64,000 nucleotides of DNA from Candidatus Oleimmundimicrobium americanum. Lineage in GTDB: Bacteria > Actinomycetota > Aquicultoria > UBA3085 > Oleimmundimicrobiaceae. Every line of letters begins with the position of its first letter. Within the stretch, counting starts at the first letter, position 1. Below are positions 46,017 through 54,845 of the stretch, in pieces. The translations under genes and the position numbers were made by a program. The stretch spans positions 1 to 64,000 of the forward strand of contig DFBH01000074.1 in the NCBI GenBank assembly GCA_002366545.1. The letters run 5' to 3'. The notes under the pieces are model-generated. The model worked only from the letters and a program-made list of their open reading frames with translations, was not told where the DNA came from and searched no databases.

Positions 46017-46757
46017 TTACATACCCAAGAGCAATTTTAGTTCGGAAGCCTTTCTTCGACTTACCGGAACCTCGATTTCCCCGGAAAGACGAAGGATAAA
46101 GCTTCCATGAAACATTGGCACAACTTCTTTTGCTTTGTGAATATTAACTAAGTAGCTGCGGTGAGTTCTAAAAAAACCCTTATTTACGAGACGTGATTCC
46201 AAATCTTTTAAATTAAACGAAGCGTAATATACTCCACCAACCGCATGAACAAAAACCCGTTCATTTTGCGCATGGATATAGGCTATCTTATCAATTGGTA
46301 ACAATATGGTCTTCCCCTTCTCTTGCACCGGCAAAAGATCTATGCCGGTCTCTTCTCCTCTGATTTTCCTACGCTCAAGTTTTTTAAATTTCGCTTTGCG
46401 TCGAGAGATTTTATCTATAGTTTGAGCTAAGCGCCCCTCCTCAAATGGCTTAACCAGATAGTCTACGGCGTCAAGCTCAAATGCTTTTACTGCATGCTCC
46501 CCGTAAGCAGTAACGAAAACAACCATCGGTGACGATGGAAGCTCTTTAACAATCTCAGCCACTTGAAGTCCGCTTAATCCCTGCATCTGTATATCCATAA
46601 AAACCACATCATAATTTAAGGCTTTTATGAGTTTGATGGCCTCGTTTGCGTTCGTCGCCTCACCAACAACTTCAACATCTCTTATCTCTTGCAACATATA
46701 CCTAAGTTCCGAGCGAGCAGGTGCTTCATCATCAACTATCAAGGCTCTAAGCTTCAT
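46017..46757 (-). CDS. LytTR-family response regulator
   Basis: A 246-residue regulator: receiver domain (VDDEAPARSEL, phospho-acceptor Asp in YDVVFMDIQMQG, Lys in DYLVKPFEEG) followed by a LytTR DNA-binding domain (AYIHAQNERVFVHAV, FFRTHRSYLVNI). It overlaps the kinase gene by 11 nt and is its cognate partner. The stop codon is followed at once by a repeat pair that looks like a LytTR site and then by the fhs promoter. Control of the acetyl-CoA pathway operon is therefore a reasonable hypothesis. Confidence 0.94.
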   Translation of the reverse strand: MKLRALIVDDEAPARSELRYMLQEIRDVEVVGEATNANEAIKLIKALNYDVVFMDIQMQGLSGLQVAEIVKELPSSPMVVFVTAYGEHAVKAFELDAVDYLVKPFEEGRLAQTIDKISRRKAKFKKLERRKIRGEETGIDLLPVQEKGKTILLPIDKIAYIHAQNERVFVHAVGGVYYASFNLKDLESRLVNKGFFRTHRSYLVNIHKAKEVVPMFHGSFILRLSGEIEVPVSRRKASELKLLLGM

Positions 46758-48069
46758 CTTCTTCTCCTATCGGGATTCGCATTGTAATCTTCGTACCTTC
46801 ATCTCTTACACTTAAAATATCCAATGCATGTTCTTTACCATAAAGGCTCTTTAGTCTTTCGTTCACATTACTTAAACCTATCCCCATCCCCTTGCCGAAA
46901 CCCGGGGACAAGACCCTCTTCATATCTTCTGATTTGATACCTTTCCCGTTATCACACACTTGAATTACCATTTCAGAATCATAAATTTTTGTTGCTATTC
47001 TTATTTTGACGTGTCCCTCCGGTGTTCCTCCATGCTTAACCGCGTTTTCAACCAAAGGCTGAACAATCAAAGCAGGTATTTTTACTCCAAAAGTTTTTTC
47101 ATCTATCTCTTTGAGCACTTGAAGATTTTTTCCAAAACGCGCTTTTTCAAGTAAGAGATACAAGCTAATGTAGTCGATTTCCTCTTCCACGGTTACTAAG
47201 TCTGATTCCCGCTCAAGCGACCGCCTGAAAAAATCAGCAAACTGGATTGTGAGCCTCCTGGCTTTTTTTGGTTCAGTTCGACACAAGCTGGCAATAGTAT
47301 TTAGAATATTGAAGAGAAAGTGTGGGTTTATCTGGGCTTGTAATGCTTTGAGCTCAGCTTCGCAAGCAAGCCCCTCTTGCCTGTCAATCTCCGAGAGCTC
47401 AAGTTGAGTACTCAACAATTTAGCCAGCCCTTCGGCCAACATTATTCTACTCTCAGTCAATTTTTCTTTATTAGGATAGTAAAACTTTAAAGTACCGGCG
47501 ACTTTACCCCTGAGCTCTAAAGGAACTACTATGGCCGCCCTTAAAGGACAGCTCGCAATGGGACAGCCAATTTCTTCTTTACTTTCCAAAATTCTAAACT
47601 CATTGTGACTTAAAGCCTCTTTGGTCGCCTCCGTTAAAATCGGCGATCCCGTTTTGTGGTGATCCTCCCCCACACCGGAAAAAGCCAACACTGTCGTCAG
47701 ACTCGTGAGCGCCACAGCCATCGCATCGGTACTTTTTATTAATATTTTTGCAACCTCGTTGGCCGATTTTTCGTTGAGACCCATTCGAAGGTGAGGCAAC
47801 GTAGCATTTGCTATCTCGAAAACCCAATGGGAATATTCGGCTTTGAGATGTTCGGGCTCACTTTTTATTGCAAAGAGTTTTAGAACCATAAATATCGCAA
47901 ATGATACGAACAACCCCATCAAGATTAAGCCCCATCCTTTGGAAATTGTTCCAAAGAAGGACAAAATCCACCCAAAAATTACAGTAGCAAGCCCCGCAAC
48001 CACACCCAATACTATTTTTTGGTGTTTAAATCTATTTGTATCAAAATATTTCCCGTGCTTAACAACCAT
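46747..48069 (-). CDS. LytS-type sensor histidine kinase
   Basis: A 440-residue kinase: two transmembrane helices (about 18-40 and 46-68), a GAF-like sensor domain (about 90-225), the LytS-type phospho-acceptor motif LQAQINPHFLFNILNTI and an HATPase domain (LIVQPLVENAVKHG, VCDNGKGI, GIGLSNVNERL). The GAF region holds closely spaced cysteines in IGCPIASCPLRAA, which could bind a metal or respond to redox; that is speculation. Signal unknown. It is divergent from the chromate transporter pair. Confidence 0.93.
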   Translation of the reverse strand: MVVKHGKYFDTNRFKHQKIVLGVVAGLATVIFGWILSFFGTISKGWGLILMGLFVSFAIFMVLKLFAIKSEPEHLKAEYSHWVFEIANATLPHLRMGLNEKSANEVAKILIKSTDAMAVALTSLTTVLAFSGVGEDHHKTGSPILTEATKEALSHNEFRILESKEEIGCPIASCPLRAAIVVPLELRGKVAGTLKFYYPNKEKLTESRIMLAEGLAKLLSTQLELSEIDRQEGLACEAELKALQAQINPHFLFNILNTIASLCRTEPKKARRLTIQFADFFRRSLERESDLVTVEEEIDYISLYLLLEKARFGKNLQVLKEIDEKTFGVKIPALIVQPLVENAVKHGGTPEGHVKIRIATKIYDSEMVIQVCDNGKGIKSEDMKRVLSPGFGKGMGIGLSNVNERLKSLYGKEHALDILSVRDEGTKITMRIPIGEEDEA

Positions 48070-48137
48070 GCTTTATCCTCGAATTATAAATAGTATTATT
48101 ATACAATATTTCATATCTATCTGCTCGGAGGTAAATC

Positions 48138-48698
48138 TTGGGTATTGGGCTAAAAAATATTTTCAAATCATTTTTCAAAATCGGTTTCGGCGCTTTTGGC
48201 GGAATGATTGCCATTGCACACATTGAAGAAACGCTGGTAAAAAAGAAAAAAATAATATCGAGAAACCAATTTAATGAGGGTCTCGCTTTAGCACAAATTA
48301 TGCCCGGGTCAACGAGTACATCTTTGGTCGTCTATATAGGATACAACTTAGGGGGATTGGCCGGGGCAATTATTGCTATATCGGCTTTCATCTTGCCGGC
48401 CTTCACTCTTATGATATTCCTCGCGATAGGATACCTTCACTTCCAAGAAGTTTCCTTCATAAGCTCAATTTTAAAGGGGCTGAACGCTGTAGTTGTAGCC
48501 CTAATCATAGATGCCTTGATAAATTTATCAAAATCCACAATAAAAAGAAAAAGGGAAGCGGTTATCGCCTTGTTCACCTTCTTTGCCCTTTATTTTCTAA
48601 AAACCGATTTGTTTTTGCTTATATTCCTGGCGGGAATGCTGGGTTTGATATTTTACGTGTTGGAGGAGAAGCCATGTCCACCGGCAAACAAAAGTTGA
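48138..48698 (+). CDS. chrA: Chromate transporter half-protein, N-terminal type
   Basis: A 186-residue membrane protein starting at a TTG with CGGAGG 6 nt upstream. The CHR-domain signature is FKIGFGAFGGMIAIAHIEE followed by LALAQIMPGSTS. It is a short-chain ChrA that pairs with the next gene to make a full transporter; the two overlap by 25 nt in different frames. Family members export chromate or related oxyanions, but in many organisms the true substrate is unknown. Confidence 0.9.
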   Translation: MGIGLKNIFKSFFKIGFGAFGGMIAIAHIEETLVKKKKIISRNQFNEGLALAQIMPGSTSTSLVVYIGYNLGGLAGAIIAISAFILPAFTLMIFLAIGYLHFQEVSFISSILKGLNAVVVALIIDALINLSKSTIKRKREAVIALFTFFALYFLKTDLFLLIFLAGMLGLIFYVLEEKPCPPANKS

Positions 48699-49279
48699 GA
48701 AAAAAGTTAAAAATTATAACGGCTGTTATCAGCTTGGTTCTTATCATTTTAGGATTCTCTACACCCTTACTGGCTAAATTAAATTTTACGTTCCTAAAGA
48801 TTGGGGCCATAGTTTTTGGAAACGGCTACACCGTCATACCATTCATACAAAAAGAAGTGGTTGAGGGATGCAATTGGCTCACCCCGGCACAATTTGCAGC
48901 GGCCATCGTTTTTGCACAGGTAACTCCGGGTCCGGTGATAATCTTGGCCACTTTTGTGGGATTTCTGGTTGCGGGAATTCCGGGGGCGTTTTTTGCAACT
49001 ATCTCAATGCTTTTGCCATCCGCTTTTTTAATAATCATCCTCGCCAAACAACACCAGCGAGTAAAAAATTTAAAACCTCTGCAAGCTTTTTTTGGAGGCG
49101 TAGTCGCATCAGTGATTGGAATGCTGGCTGCAATTGCCTTGAATTTTAGCAAAACAAACTTGGTTGATATTAAAACGGGGAGCATCTTTGGCGGTTCGCT
49201 TATAGCTTTGACTTGTTTCGACGTAGAACCCATCTATGTTGTTCTCCTAAGCTGCATAATCTCGTTATTTCTCTTTTGA
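48674..49279 (+). CDS. Chromate transporter half-protein, C-terminal type
   Basis: A 201-residue membrane protein with the second CHR domain: FLKIGAIVFGNGYTVIPF, then QFAAAIVFAQVTPGPVIIL. It has its own ATG inside the 3' end of the first half-gene. Both halves are complete domains with intact signatures, which is the normal short-chain ChrA pair and not a frameshifted long gene. It is convergent with the hydrogenase-like/GGDEF gene across a repeat-bearing gap. Confidence 0.9.
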   Translation: MSTGKQKLRKKLKIITAVISLVLIILGFSTPLLAKLNFTFLKIGAIVFGNGYTVIPFIQKEVVEGCNWLTPAQFAAAIVFAQVTPGPVIILATFVGFLVAGIPGAFFATISMLLPSAFLIIILAKQHQRVKNLKPLQAFFGGVVASVIGMLAAIALNFSKTNLVDIKTGSIFGGSLIALTCFDVEPIYVVLLSCIISLFLF

Positions 49280-49639
49280 TATACTAAAAAAATGTGTGGC
49301 TTGCCCACAAGAAAAATTATTTTAACATTCCCTTTTTTTAGTTAAAATAATCTCGGCCTTTTTGATTACCTCAATTTCGAGTCTAACTCGCTTCTCGTCC
49401 CTCATTTCGCTAACTTGAGGGAAACAAAAGAATTACCTTGCACCAAGGAAATTTAAACGACCTTTATCTTGGAAGGATGTAAATTACAGAACTTTGTGGG
49501 CTTGACTCTCCGTTTTCAAAAAATTCATCCTTCCAATGTTGGTTGCTCTTACTATGCTCTATACCCCATCTGCCATCTGTTATTTGCCACCTGCCATCAG
49601 CCACCTGCAATCCGCCCCGCCAGCGGCGGGCAGGCATCA
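49280..49639. other. Convergent gap with AT-rich hairpin and GC repeat module
   Basis: No gene is present. An 11-bp perfect inverted repeat, ATTATTTTAAC...GTTAAAATAAT, lies at 49316-49326 and 49341-49351 and is followed on the minus strand by a short T run, so it may end transcription from that side. Near the far end are words such as catctgccatctgttatttg and a one-mismatch copy of the 25-nt GC module at 49614-49638, touching the stop of the next gene. Confidence 0.5.
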
Positions 49640-51418
49640 TCAAACACCCTTCGCTATGCATGTTTTGTTACGGCCACCCTTCTTGGCTTGATACATTGCT
49701 TGATCCGCTCTATCAAATAAAAGCGGAGAATCCTTTATCCCCAAGGAAAAAGAGGCAATCCCCAAACTCAAAGTTATCGGAATGCGTTTTCCTTCAAAAA
49801 TAAAATCAAATTCTTCCGTCTTGCTGCGTAACTTTTCCGCAACCGCAAAAGCTTCCGTTTTTGTAATTTGAGGTAAAATTATCGCAAATTCGTCCCCTCC
49901 TTGACGAGCGGGCATGTCGGCCTCGCGCAAATTCTTGAGCAATATTTTGGCAACCATTTTTAAAACCTCATCACCTCTTAGATGCCCATACGTATCGTTT
50001 ATTAACTTAAATCGGTCGACATCGAAAACTATAACGGAGAGCGCTGAGCCATAGCGTTTAGCTCTATTTACTTCCCTCTCAAGGGAGTAGGTAAAACCAT
50101 AATGGTTTAACAATCCAGTAAGTGTATCTCTCATGGACATTTTTTTTGCATCTTCTTTTATTCGGCTCATAAGCTTTTTTTGATAGGGAAAACATGTGCT
50201 CCAATCCGTCATTCCTTTGTAGATTGCAAGCGCATTTTCGCTACAGGTTTTATGACCACAAGCACCGCAATTGAGCTCGTCTTCTGGAGAAGAAATTTCT
50301 GCCTTTACCATCAATTCCCTTAACTCCTCTTTTGTCGGAGAAACCGTATCAACCGCTTTATTTGCAAAAGTTCTCCTCAGCCCAATTTCAGGCAAATTGG
50401 GAACTATCTCAGAAAAATCAGACCATTTAATTTTTCTTCTTTCTTTACTGTAATTTTGTTGTATTTGTTTTTTCAAAGCATACAAACTTCGTCCTCCGGC
50501 AAGCCCATTTCTCATAATAGGTCCATCAATACAGCCGTTACAGCCCAAAGCGTCCACAAAGCATGCTCGGACTTCGTTTGTATTTAAGGCTTCCGCTAGA
50601 GCCTGAACACTATCTGCTCCTCTAGCCACCTTAAAATTACGACTAATTGTATTTATTTTTTTCATAAACTGCTTAGGCAGTCCCCCCGGCAAAGAATTTA
50701 CACGGGGAACTCGTTCAACCGGCTCCAGTTTTGCTCCCGTCAACGACCGAAGATCTATTTCCGAGTCTTCAAACATCTTTTTTAGTTCGGAAAAGGTTAT
50801 AACTACATCAATAGCACCCTTAGCAGATTCATCCATCGCTTCGGCTCTTTGAGCAACACAAGAGGTTATATACATAGTGTGAGCTTCTTCATACAACGCC
50901 TTACAGAGACGCCCCTGCGCAATCATAGGAGATACAATCGGCGCCAGGATAGAGACGAGATCGGGAAAATACTTTTCTATAAAACTCACAACAACAGGAC
51001 AGGTGGAACGAATTATCGGGAAATCCTCGTCTTGGCTCAAAATCCTCATATACTCGGCGGCTACAAGCTCTTCCCCCAAGATTGTTCCCTCAACAACATC
51101 GAAGCCAAGTTTGATAAGACCGGCAGCAATTTCGGTTGAGCCAAACGGCTGAAAAGCAACGAGATATTCAGGGGCCAAAATTGCAATAGCTTTACCTCTT
51201 TTTTTAGCAAGACGATATGCTCTTTTTGTGTTGTCTTTAAGTTTCAATGCCCCCCGAGAACAAGCTAAAACACACTCACCACAATATATACACGTTTCGT
51301 GCATAACCTCAACGTGTCCATCATTTACCTTTATGCTCTTAACAGGACAAGCACGAACACAACTATAGCACTCTTTGCATTTATCAAAACTACCTTCTAC
51401 AACTTCTATGAGCTCCAT
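49640..51418 (-). CDS. Iron-sulfur/[FeFe]-hydrogenase-like sensor fused to a diguanylate cyclase
   Basis: 592 residues. Residues 14-53 hold two [4Fe-4S] motifs (CKECYSCVRAC, CIYCGECVLAC). Residues about 75-310 are an [FeFe]-hydrogenase-like domain in which the H-cluster loops are degenerate: STCPVVV (Cys140), TSCVAQ (Cys187) and ALGCNGCIDGP (Cys293, Cys296). Residues 384-409 carry a further four-cysteine site (CGACGHKTC...C). Residues about 425-590 are a GGDEF domain with intact QGGDEF (507-511) and an I-site RxxD (498-501) five residues before it. It should make c-di-GMP under control of a redox or gas signal sensed by the N-terminal part; it is unlikely to be a catalytic hydrogenase. Confidence 0.88.
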   Translation of the reverse strand: MELIEVVEGSFDKCKECYSCVRACPVKSIKVNDGHVEVMHETCIYCGECVLACSRGALKLKDNTKRAYRLAKKRGKAIAILAPEYLVAFQPFGSTEIAAGLIKLGFDVVEGTILGEELVAAEYMRILSQDEDFPIIRSTCPVVVSFIEKYFPDLVSILAPIVSPMIAQGRLCKALYEEAHTMYITSCVAQRAEAMDESAKGAIDVVITFSELKKMFEDSEIDLRSLTGAKLEPVERVPRVNSLPGGLPKQFMKKINTISRNFKVARGADSVQALAEALNTNEVRACFVDALGCNGCIDGPIMRNGLAGGRSLYALKKQIQQNYSKERRKIKWSDFSEIVPNLPEIGLRRTFANKAVDTVSPTKEELRELMVKAEISSPEDELNCGACGHKTCSENALAIYKGMTDWSTCFPYQKKLMSRIKEDAKKMSMRDTLTGLLNHYGFTYSLEREVNRAKRYGSALSVIVFDVDRFKLINDTYGHLRGDEVLKMVAKILLKNLREADMPARQGGDEFAIILPQITKTEAFAVAEKLRSKTEEFDFIFEGKRIPITLSLGIASFSLGIKDSPLLFDRADQAMYQAKKGGRNKTCIAKGV

Positions 51419-51512
51419 AATACTTCTTTCGGCAAATTTTAATTATTTATTAATGTTTGCTGGTAACCAAAGATGCGTAAAAAATATCGTACCCCTCCCA
51501 GATTTCTGAAAC

Positions 51513-51980
51513 CTAATCTCCGGTTAAATCAAAACCTTGAGCACAAACTGCCTTTTCTAAATCCAAGGTTCTTATTTTAAGAACGACGTTGAACTCACCC
51601 GCACTAGTATAAACAACATTTTGCGTCCTTAAATTTGCATCCATAACAGTGCAAAGCGAAACCTTGTGAGCAAGGGGAGGCGTTGCACCAAGCATGTACC
51701 CCGTAAAATCCACCACTTCTTCACGAGTTGCCAGTCTCAAATTTGATATCTTAAGAGCCTTTCTCAATTTTTTGTAACAAACCCTTTTATCCCCGGATAG
51801 AATAATTAACATGGGTTTACCGTCAGCAATGAAAAGAATTGATTTAATAACTTCGGAGAGAGAAAGGTTTAGAGCCGCTGCCATCTCTCGGGTAGATGTT
51901 ACCGCACGGGAAAGAGGAACAACTTCATGAGGAATATTTTTCTCACTAAGGACATTATGAACATCTACGCTTGTCTTCAT
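51513..51980 (-). CDS. ybaK: YbaK/EbsC-type aminoacyl-tRNA deacylase
   Basis: A 155-residue single-domain YbaK/ProX-like protein (HEVVPLSRAVTSTREMAAAL, IIKS-type Lys in SEVIKSILFI, and TGYMLGATPPLAH). These proteins hydrolyse mischarged Cys-tRNA(Pro) or Ala-tRNA(Pro). Specificity cannot be assigned here. The gene stands alone on the minus strand with about 95 nt on either side. Family call secure. Confidence 0.88.
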   Translation of the reverse strand: MKTSVDVHNVLSEKNIPHEVVPLSRAVTSTREMAAALNLSLSEVIKSILFIADGKPMLIILSGDKRVCYKKLRKALKISNLRLATREEVVDFTGYMLGATPPLAHKVSLCTVMDANLRTQNVVYTSAGEFNVVLKIRTLDLEKAVCAQGFDLTGD

Positions 51981-52079
51981 GCACTTCCCTCCCGACTACA
52001 AATAAAGGAGCGGCAAAACAAAACCGATTTTATTATACCACGAGAAAAACTTGAAAATAATAAGAGGGGCAATCCTTCT

Positions 52080-52544
52080 TTAACGAATGGAATGCAAGGC
52101 TCTCTCGACAGCCTCAGCGGGATTTTTAGCTAAGATAATTGTTTCGACTAATTTTCCTTTCTTGCTAAACTCCCAGGTATCTATCCCCACAATGAGCTTG
52201 CCCGTTTTTAGAGCGAGCCCAATCTCCGAAAGAGTGCCAAACGCTCCTCCGATGGCTATAATCACATCCGAAGCACCAACCACAAGGGCGTTGCGCGCCT
52301 CAGCCATTCCCGTGGGAATGGCCACGTCCACAAAAGGATTTGCATATTTTCTCGTCTTAGAGGGCAAAATGCCAACCGTTAAACCTCCGGCATCCTTGGC
52401 GCCCTTGCAAGCAGCCTCCATAACACCACCCAACCCTCCGCAAATGAGAATGGCACCTTTCTGAGCTACATTTTTCCCAACTTTATAAGCAATCTCGGCC
52501 ATTTCGCTGTCACATTGCCCTGAGCCTATTACACCAATATACAT
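52080..52544 (-). CDS. TIGR00725/LOG-like nucleotide-binding protein
   Basis: A 154-residue Rossmann protein: YIGVIGSGQCDSEMAEIA, ICGGLGGVMEAACKGAKDAG, and IAIGGAFGTLSEIGLALKTG. This matches the TIGR00725 family, related to LOG/DprA-like proteins and to molybdenum-cofactor carrier proteins. If it is a cofactor carrier it would be relevant to formate dehydrogenase, but the annotation is only by similarity. It lies downstream of the CDF transporter by 36 nt and may be co-transcribed. Confidence 0.85.
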   Translation of the reverse strand: MYIGVIGSGQCDSEMAEIAYKVGKNVAQKGAILICGGLGGVMEAACKGAKDAGGLTVGILPSKTRKYANPFVDVAIPTGMAEARNALVVGASDVIIAIGGAFGTLSEIGLALKTGKLIVGIDTWEFSKKGKLVETIILAKNPAEAVERALHSIR

Positions 52545-52580
52545 TTAAGTTCCTCATACCTCCCTTATCCCAAAAAACAG

Positions 52581-53489
52581 TCAATCCGTCGTGCCCGGGT
52601 GACCATGTGGATGATGTTCTACATGCGGATTAACATGTACCAGAACATCGGCAACATCGTCCATGTTTTCAATTATTTTTCTTTTTACCCTCCCTGCTAT
52701 ATCGTGTCCTTCGGCCACGGTAATTTCGGGATCGGTCTCAATCTTTATATCTATAAGCAAAAACTGACCTGCATAGCGTGCCCTGACCTCATGAACATGC
52801 TCAACGCCCCCAACTTTTTCGGCAATCAAAGTAATCCCTCTTAAGGTGGACTCTTCCGGTAAGGTATCCATAAGCTGACGACAAGCATTCGATGTAGTGT
52901 GATAGCCAATTCTTACTATAAAAAAAGAGACGACACAAGCAGCGATGGGATCGAATACAGGATATCCCACCATAGCAGCGGATACACCTATTAAAACCGC
53001 TGATGAAGCGAAAACATCGGAACGATGATCGCACGCTTTGGCTATAATGGCCGGACTGTTTATTTTTTTGCCCACAATATGCACATAACGAAACATTCCC
53101 TCTTTAACCAAGATGGTTAAAAACGCAGCGAGCAATGCAATTAATTCGGGCTTTACGTAGGAACGGATAATAACCGAGTGAATTGCAGAGAAAAAAACAA
53201 AAATGCCCGTCCCGATGATAAATACGCCAACAAGGAGCGCGGAAATCGACTCCGCTTTCCCGTGGCCATAAGGATGCTCAATATCAACCGGCTTCTTTGC
53301 AACCTTTAAGCTGGAAATGGTCACAAGGTCGGTAAAAACATCTGCAAACGAATTTACGGCATCAGCTATAATTGCCTGGCTTCTGCCTGCAATTCCAGCA
53401 AACAACTTTATTAAAGCAAGCCCCACATTGCCCCATATCCCCAAACGTGCAGCTCGTTCAGCTATAAGAAATCTTTCTTTGCGTTGCAT
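52581..53489 (-). CDS. Cation diffusion facilitator transporter
   Basis: A 302-residue CDF protein with about six membrane segments. The metal-site signatures are present as NSFADVFTDL (first Asp pair) and KACDHRSDVFASSA (second HxxxD pair), followed by a cytoplasmic ferredoxin-like C-terminal domain ending in a histidine-rich VEHHPHGHPG. CDF proteins export zinc, iron, manganese, cobalt or nickel in exchange for protons. In this setting nickel or cobalt homeostasis is attractive but unproven. Confidence 0.93.
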   Translation of the reverse strand: MQRKERFLIAERAARLGIWGNVGLALIKLFAGIAGRSQAIIADAVNSFADVFTDLVTISSLKVAKKPVDIEHPYGHGKAESISALLVGVFIIGTGIFVFFSAIHSVIIRSYVKPELIALLAAFLTILVKEGMFRYVHIVGKKINSPAIIAKACDHRSDVFASSAVLIGVSAAMVGYPVFDPIAACVVSFFIVRIGYHTTSNACRQLMDTLPEESTLRGITLIAEKVGGVEHVHEVRARYAGQFLLIDIKIETDPEITVAEGHDIAGRVKRKIIENMDDVADVLVHVNPHVEHHPHGHPGTTD

Positions 53490-53512
53490 GCTAATCAGAC
53501 CTTAAAGAAAAA

Positions 53513-54529
53513 TCAGAGAAGATTGCGTTCCAATAAAAGCTCCGCAATTTGAACAGCATTTAAAGCAGCTCCTTTGCGCAGGTTATCCGAAACAACCCAG
53601 AGATTAAGTCCATTTTCAACCGATTTGTCCTCACGGATACGCCCAACATAGCAGGCATCCGTACCCGCTGCAAAGACGGGCATGGGATAAACACACTTTT
53701 CCGGATCATCAATTACTTTAACTCCGGGAGCATTTCCCAAAATCTTTCTGACCTCAGAGAGGGTTATCTTCTTCTCGGTTTCAATATTCACCGCTTCAGA
53801 ATGCGACACTAAGATGGGAACTCGAACACAGGTTGCCGATATTCCAATTTCCGAATCTCCCATAATCTTTCGAGTTTCATTTACCATCTTCATCTCTTCT
53901 TTGGTGTAACCATTCTCAATAAAAACATCTATTTGAGGAAGAAGATTGAAGGCTATCTGATAAGGATAGACATTTGCCTCCACTTTTCTTTCTCCAGAAA
54001 GCACCCGCCCGGACTGGCTCAAAAGTTCTTCGACAGCATCTTTGCCGGTACCGGAAACAGCTTGATAAGTTGAGACAACTATCCTCTTAATCCTCGACTT
54101 ATCATAAAGAGGCTTAAGAACGACAACCATCTGTATGGTGGAGCAGTTCGGATTGGCAATGATTCCACTATGAGAGTTTATGTCGTTCGGATTCACTTCA
54201 GGAACTACCAAGGGGACGTTCTCATCCATCCGAAAAGCACTGCTGTTATCTATAACTATCGCGCCCGCTTTTACGGCATGGGGAGCAAACTCTTTACTTA
54301 CAGAAGCCCCGGCAGAAAACAAAGCGATGTCAACCCCTCGAAAGGAGTCTTTAGTTAACTTTTCAACCGTCACACCCGTTCTTTTGAAAGTTAGGCGACG
54401 GCCGGCAGACTTGGCTGAGGCAAGTAATTTAAGTTTATTTATAGGGAAATCCCTCTGCTCAAGCACCTTGCGCATCTCTTTGCCCACCACACCGGTAGCC
54501 CCCACTATCGCGACGTTATATTCTTTCAC
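53513..54529 (-). CDS. asd: Aspartate-semialdehyde dehydrogenase
   Basis: A 338-residue enzyme with the NADP loop GATGVVGKEM, the active-site Cys in GIIANPNCSTIQM and the downstream CVRVPILVSHSEAV. It reduces aspartyl phosphate to aspartate semialdehyde, feeding lysine, diaminopimelate, threonine and methionine. The partner lysC lies upstream on the same strand, separated by a repeat-filled 316-nt gap. Length and motifs are standard. Confidence 0.96.
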   Translation of the reverse strand: MKEYNVAIVGATGVVGKEMRKVLEQRDFPINKLKLLASAKSAGRRLTFKRTGVTVEKLTKDSFRGVDIALFSAGASVSKEFAPHAVKAGAIVIDNSSAFRMDENVPLVVPEVNPNDINSHSGIIANPNCSTIQMVVVLKPLYDKSRIKRIVVSTYQAVSGTGKDAVEELLSQSGRVLSGERKVEANVYPYQIAFNLLPQIDVFIENGYTKEEMKMVNETRKIMGDSEIGISATCVRVPILVSHSEAVNIETEKKITLSEVRKILGNAPGVKVIDDPEKCVYPMPVFAAGTDACYVGRIREDKSVENGLNLWVVSDNLRKGAALNAVQIAELLLERNLL

Positions 54530-54845
54530 TTTTACTTACCCCCGATTTAGTTATTGGCCCTTCTCAAATTATCATTCTCCATTTTTCATTTAACTATACC
54601 CTTTATCCATTACCCTTATTTTGCCATCTGCCATAAGCTGCTTTGCAGCTAATTGTAAAATGCAAATTGCAAATATTAAATTGCAAAATTGTTTTCCTTT
54701 TTGGTTTTAAAACTTTAAAATCTCCAATTTCCCTGCCTGCCGGCAGTCGGAAGTTATCTGGTTCCTTAGTTTCTTGGCTACGTGGCTACTTGGTTTCTAA
54801 GTCGCTATGTCACTATGTTGCCAGCTTCTCGTTACCCTATACTCA
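54530..54845. repeat. Intergenic repeat cluster between lysC and asd
   Basis: A 316-nt gap with no gene. It includes gccatctgccataagctgc, an AT-rich block (caaattgcaaatattaaatt), ctgcctgccggcagtcggaa and the long module at 54754-54824 (ttatctggttccttag...gttgccag), followed by ttaccctatactcattaccc. The long module is nearly identical to the copy at 62324-62394. No riboswitch or T-box is visible ahead of asd. Confidence 0.65.

Noticed and set aside
48138..49279. Chromate transporter gene split by a frameshift
   Set aside because: Each half is a complete CHR domain with its own start and ribosome context, the normal short-chain ChrA pair.
49640..51418. Catalytic [FeFe] hydrogenase
   Set aside because: The canonical TSCCPxW and MPCxxKxxE loops are not present; only single cysteines remain in L1 and L2, so a sensory role is more likely.
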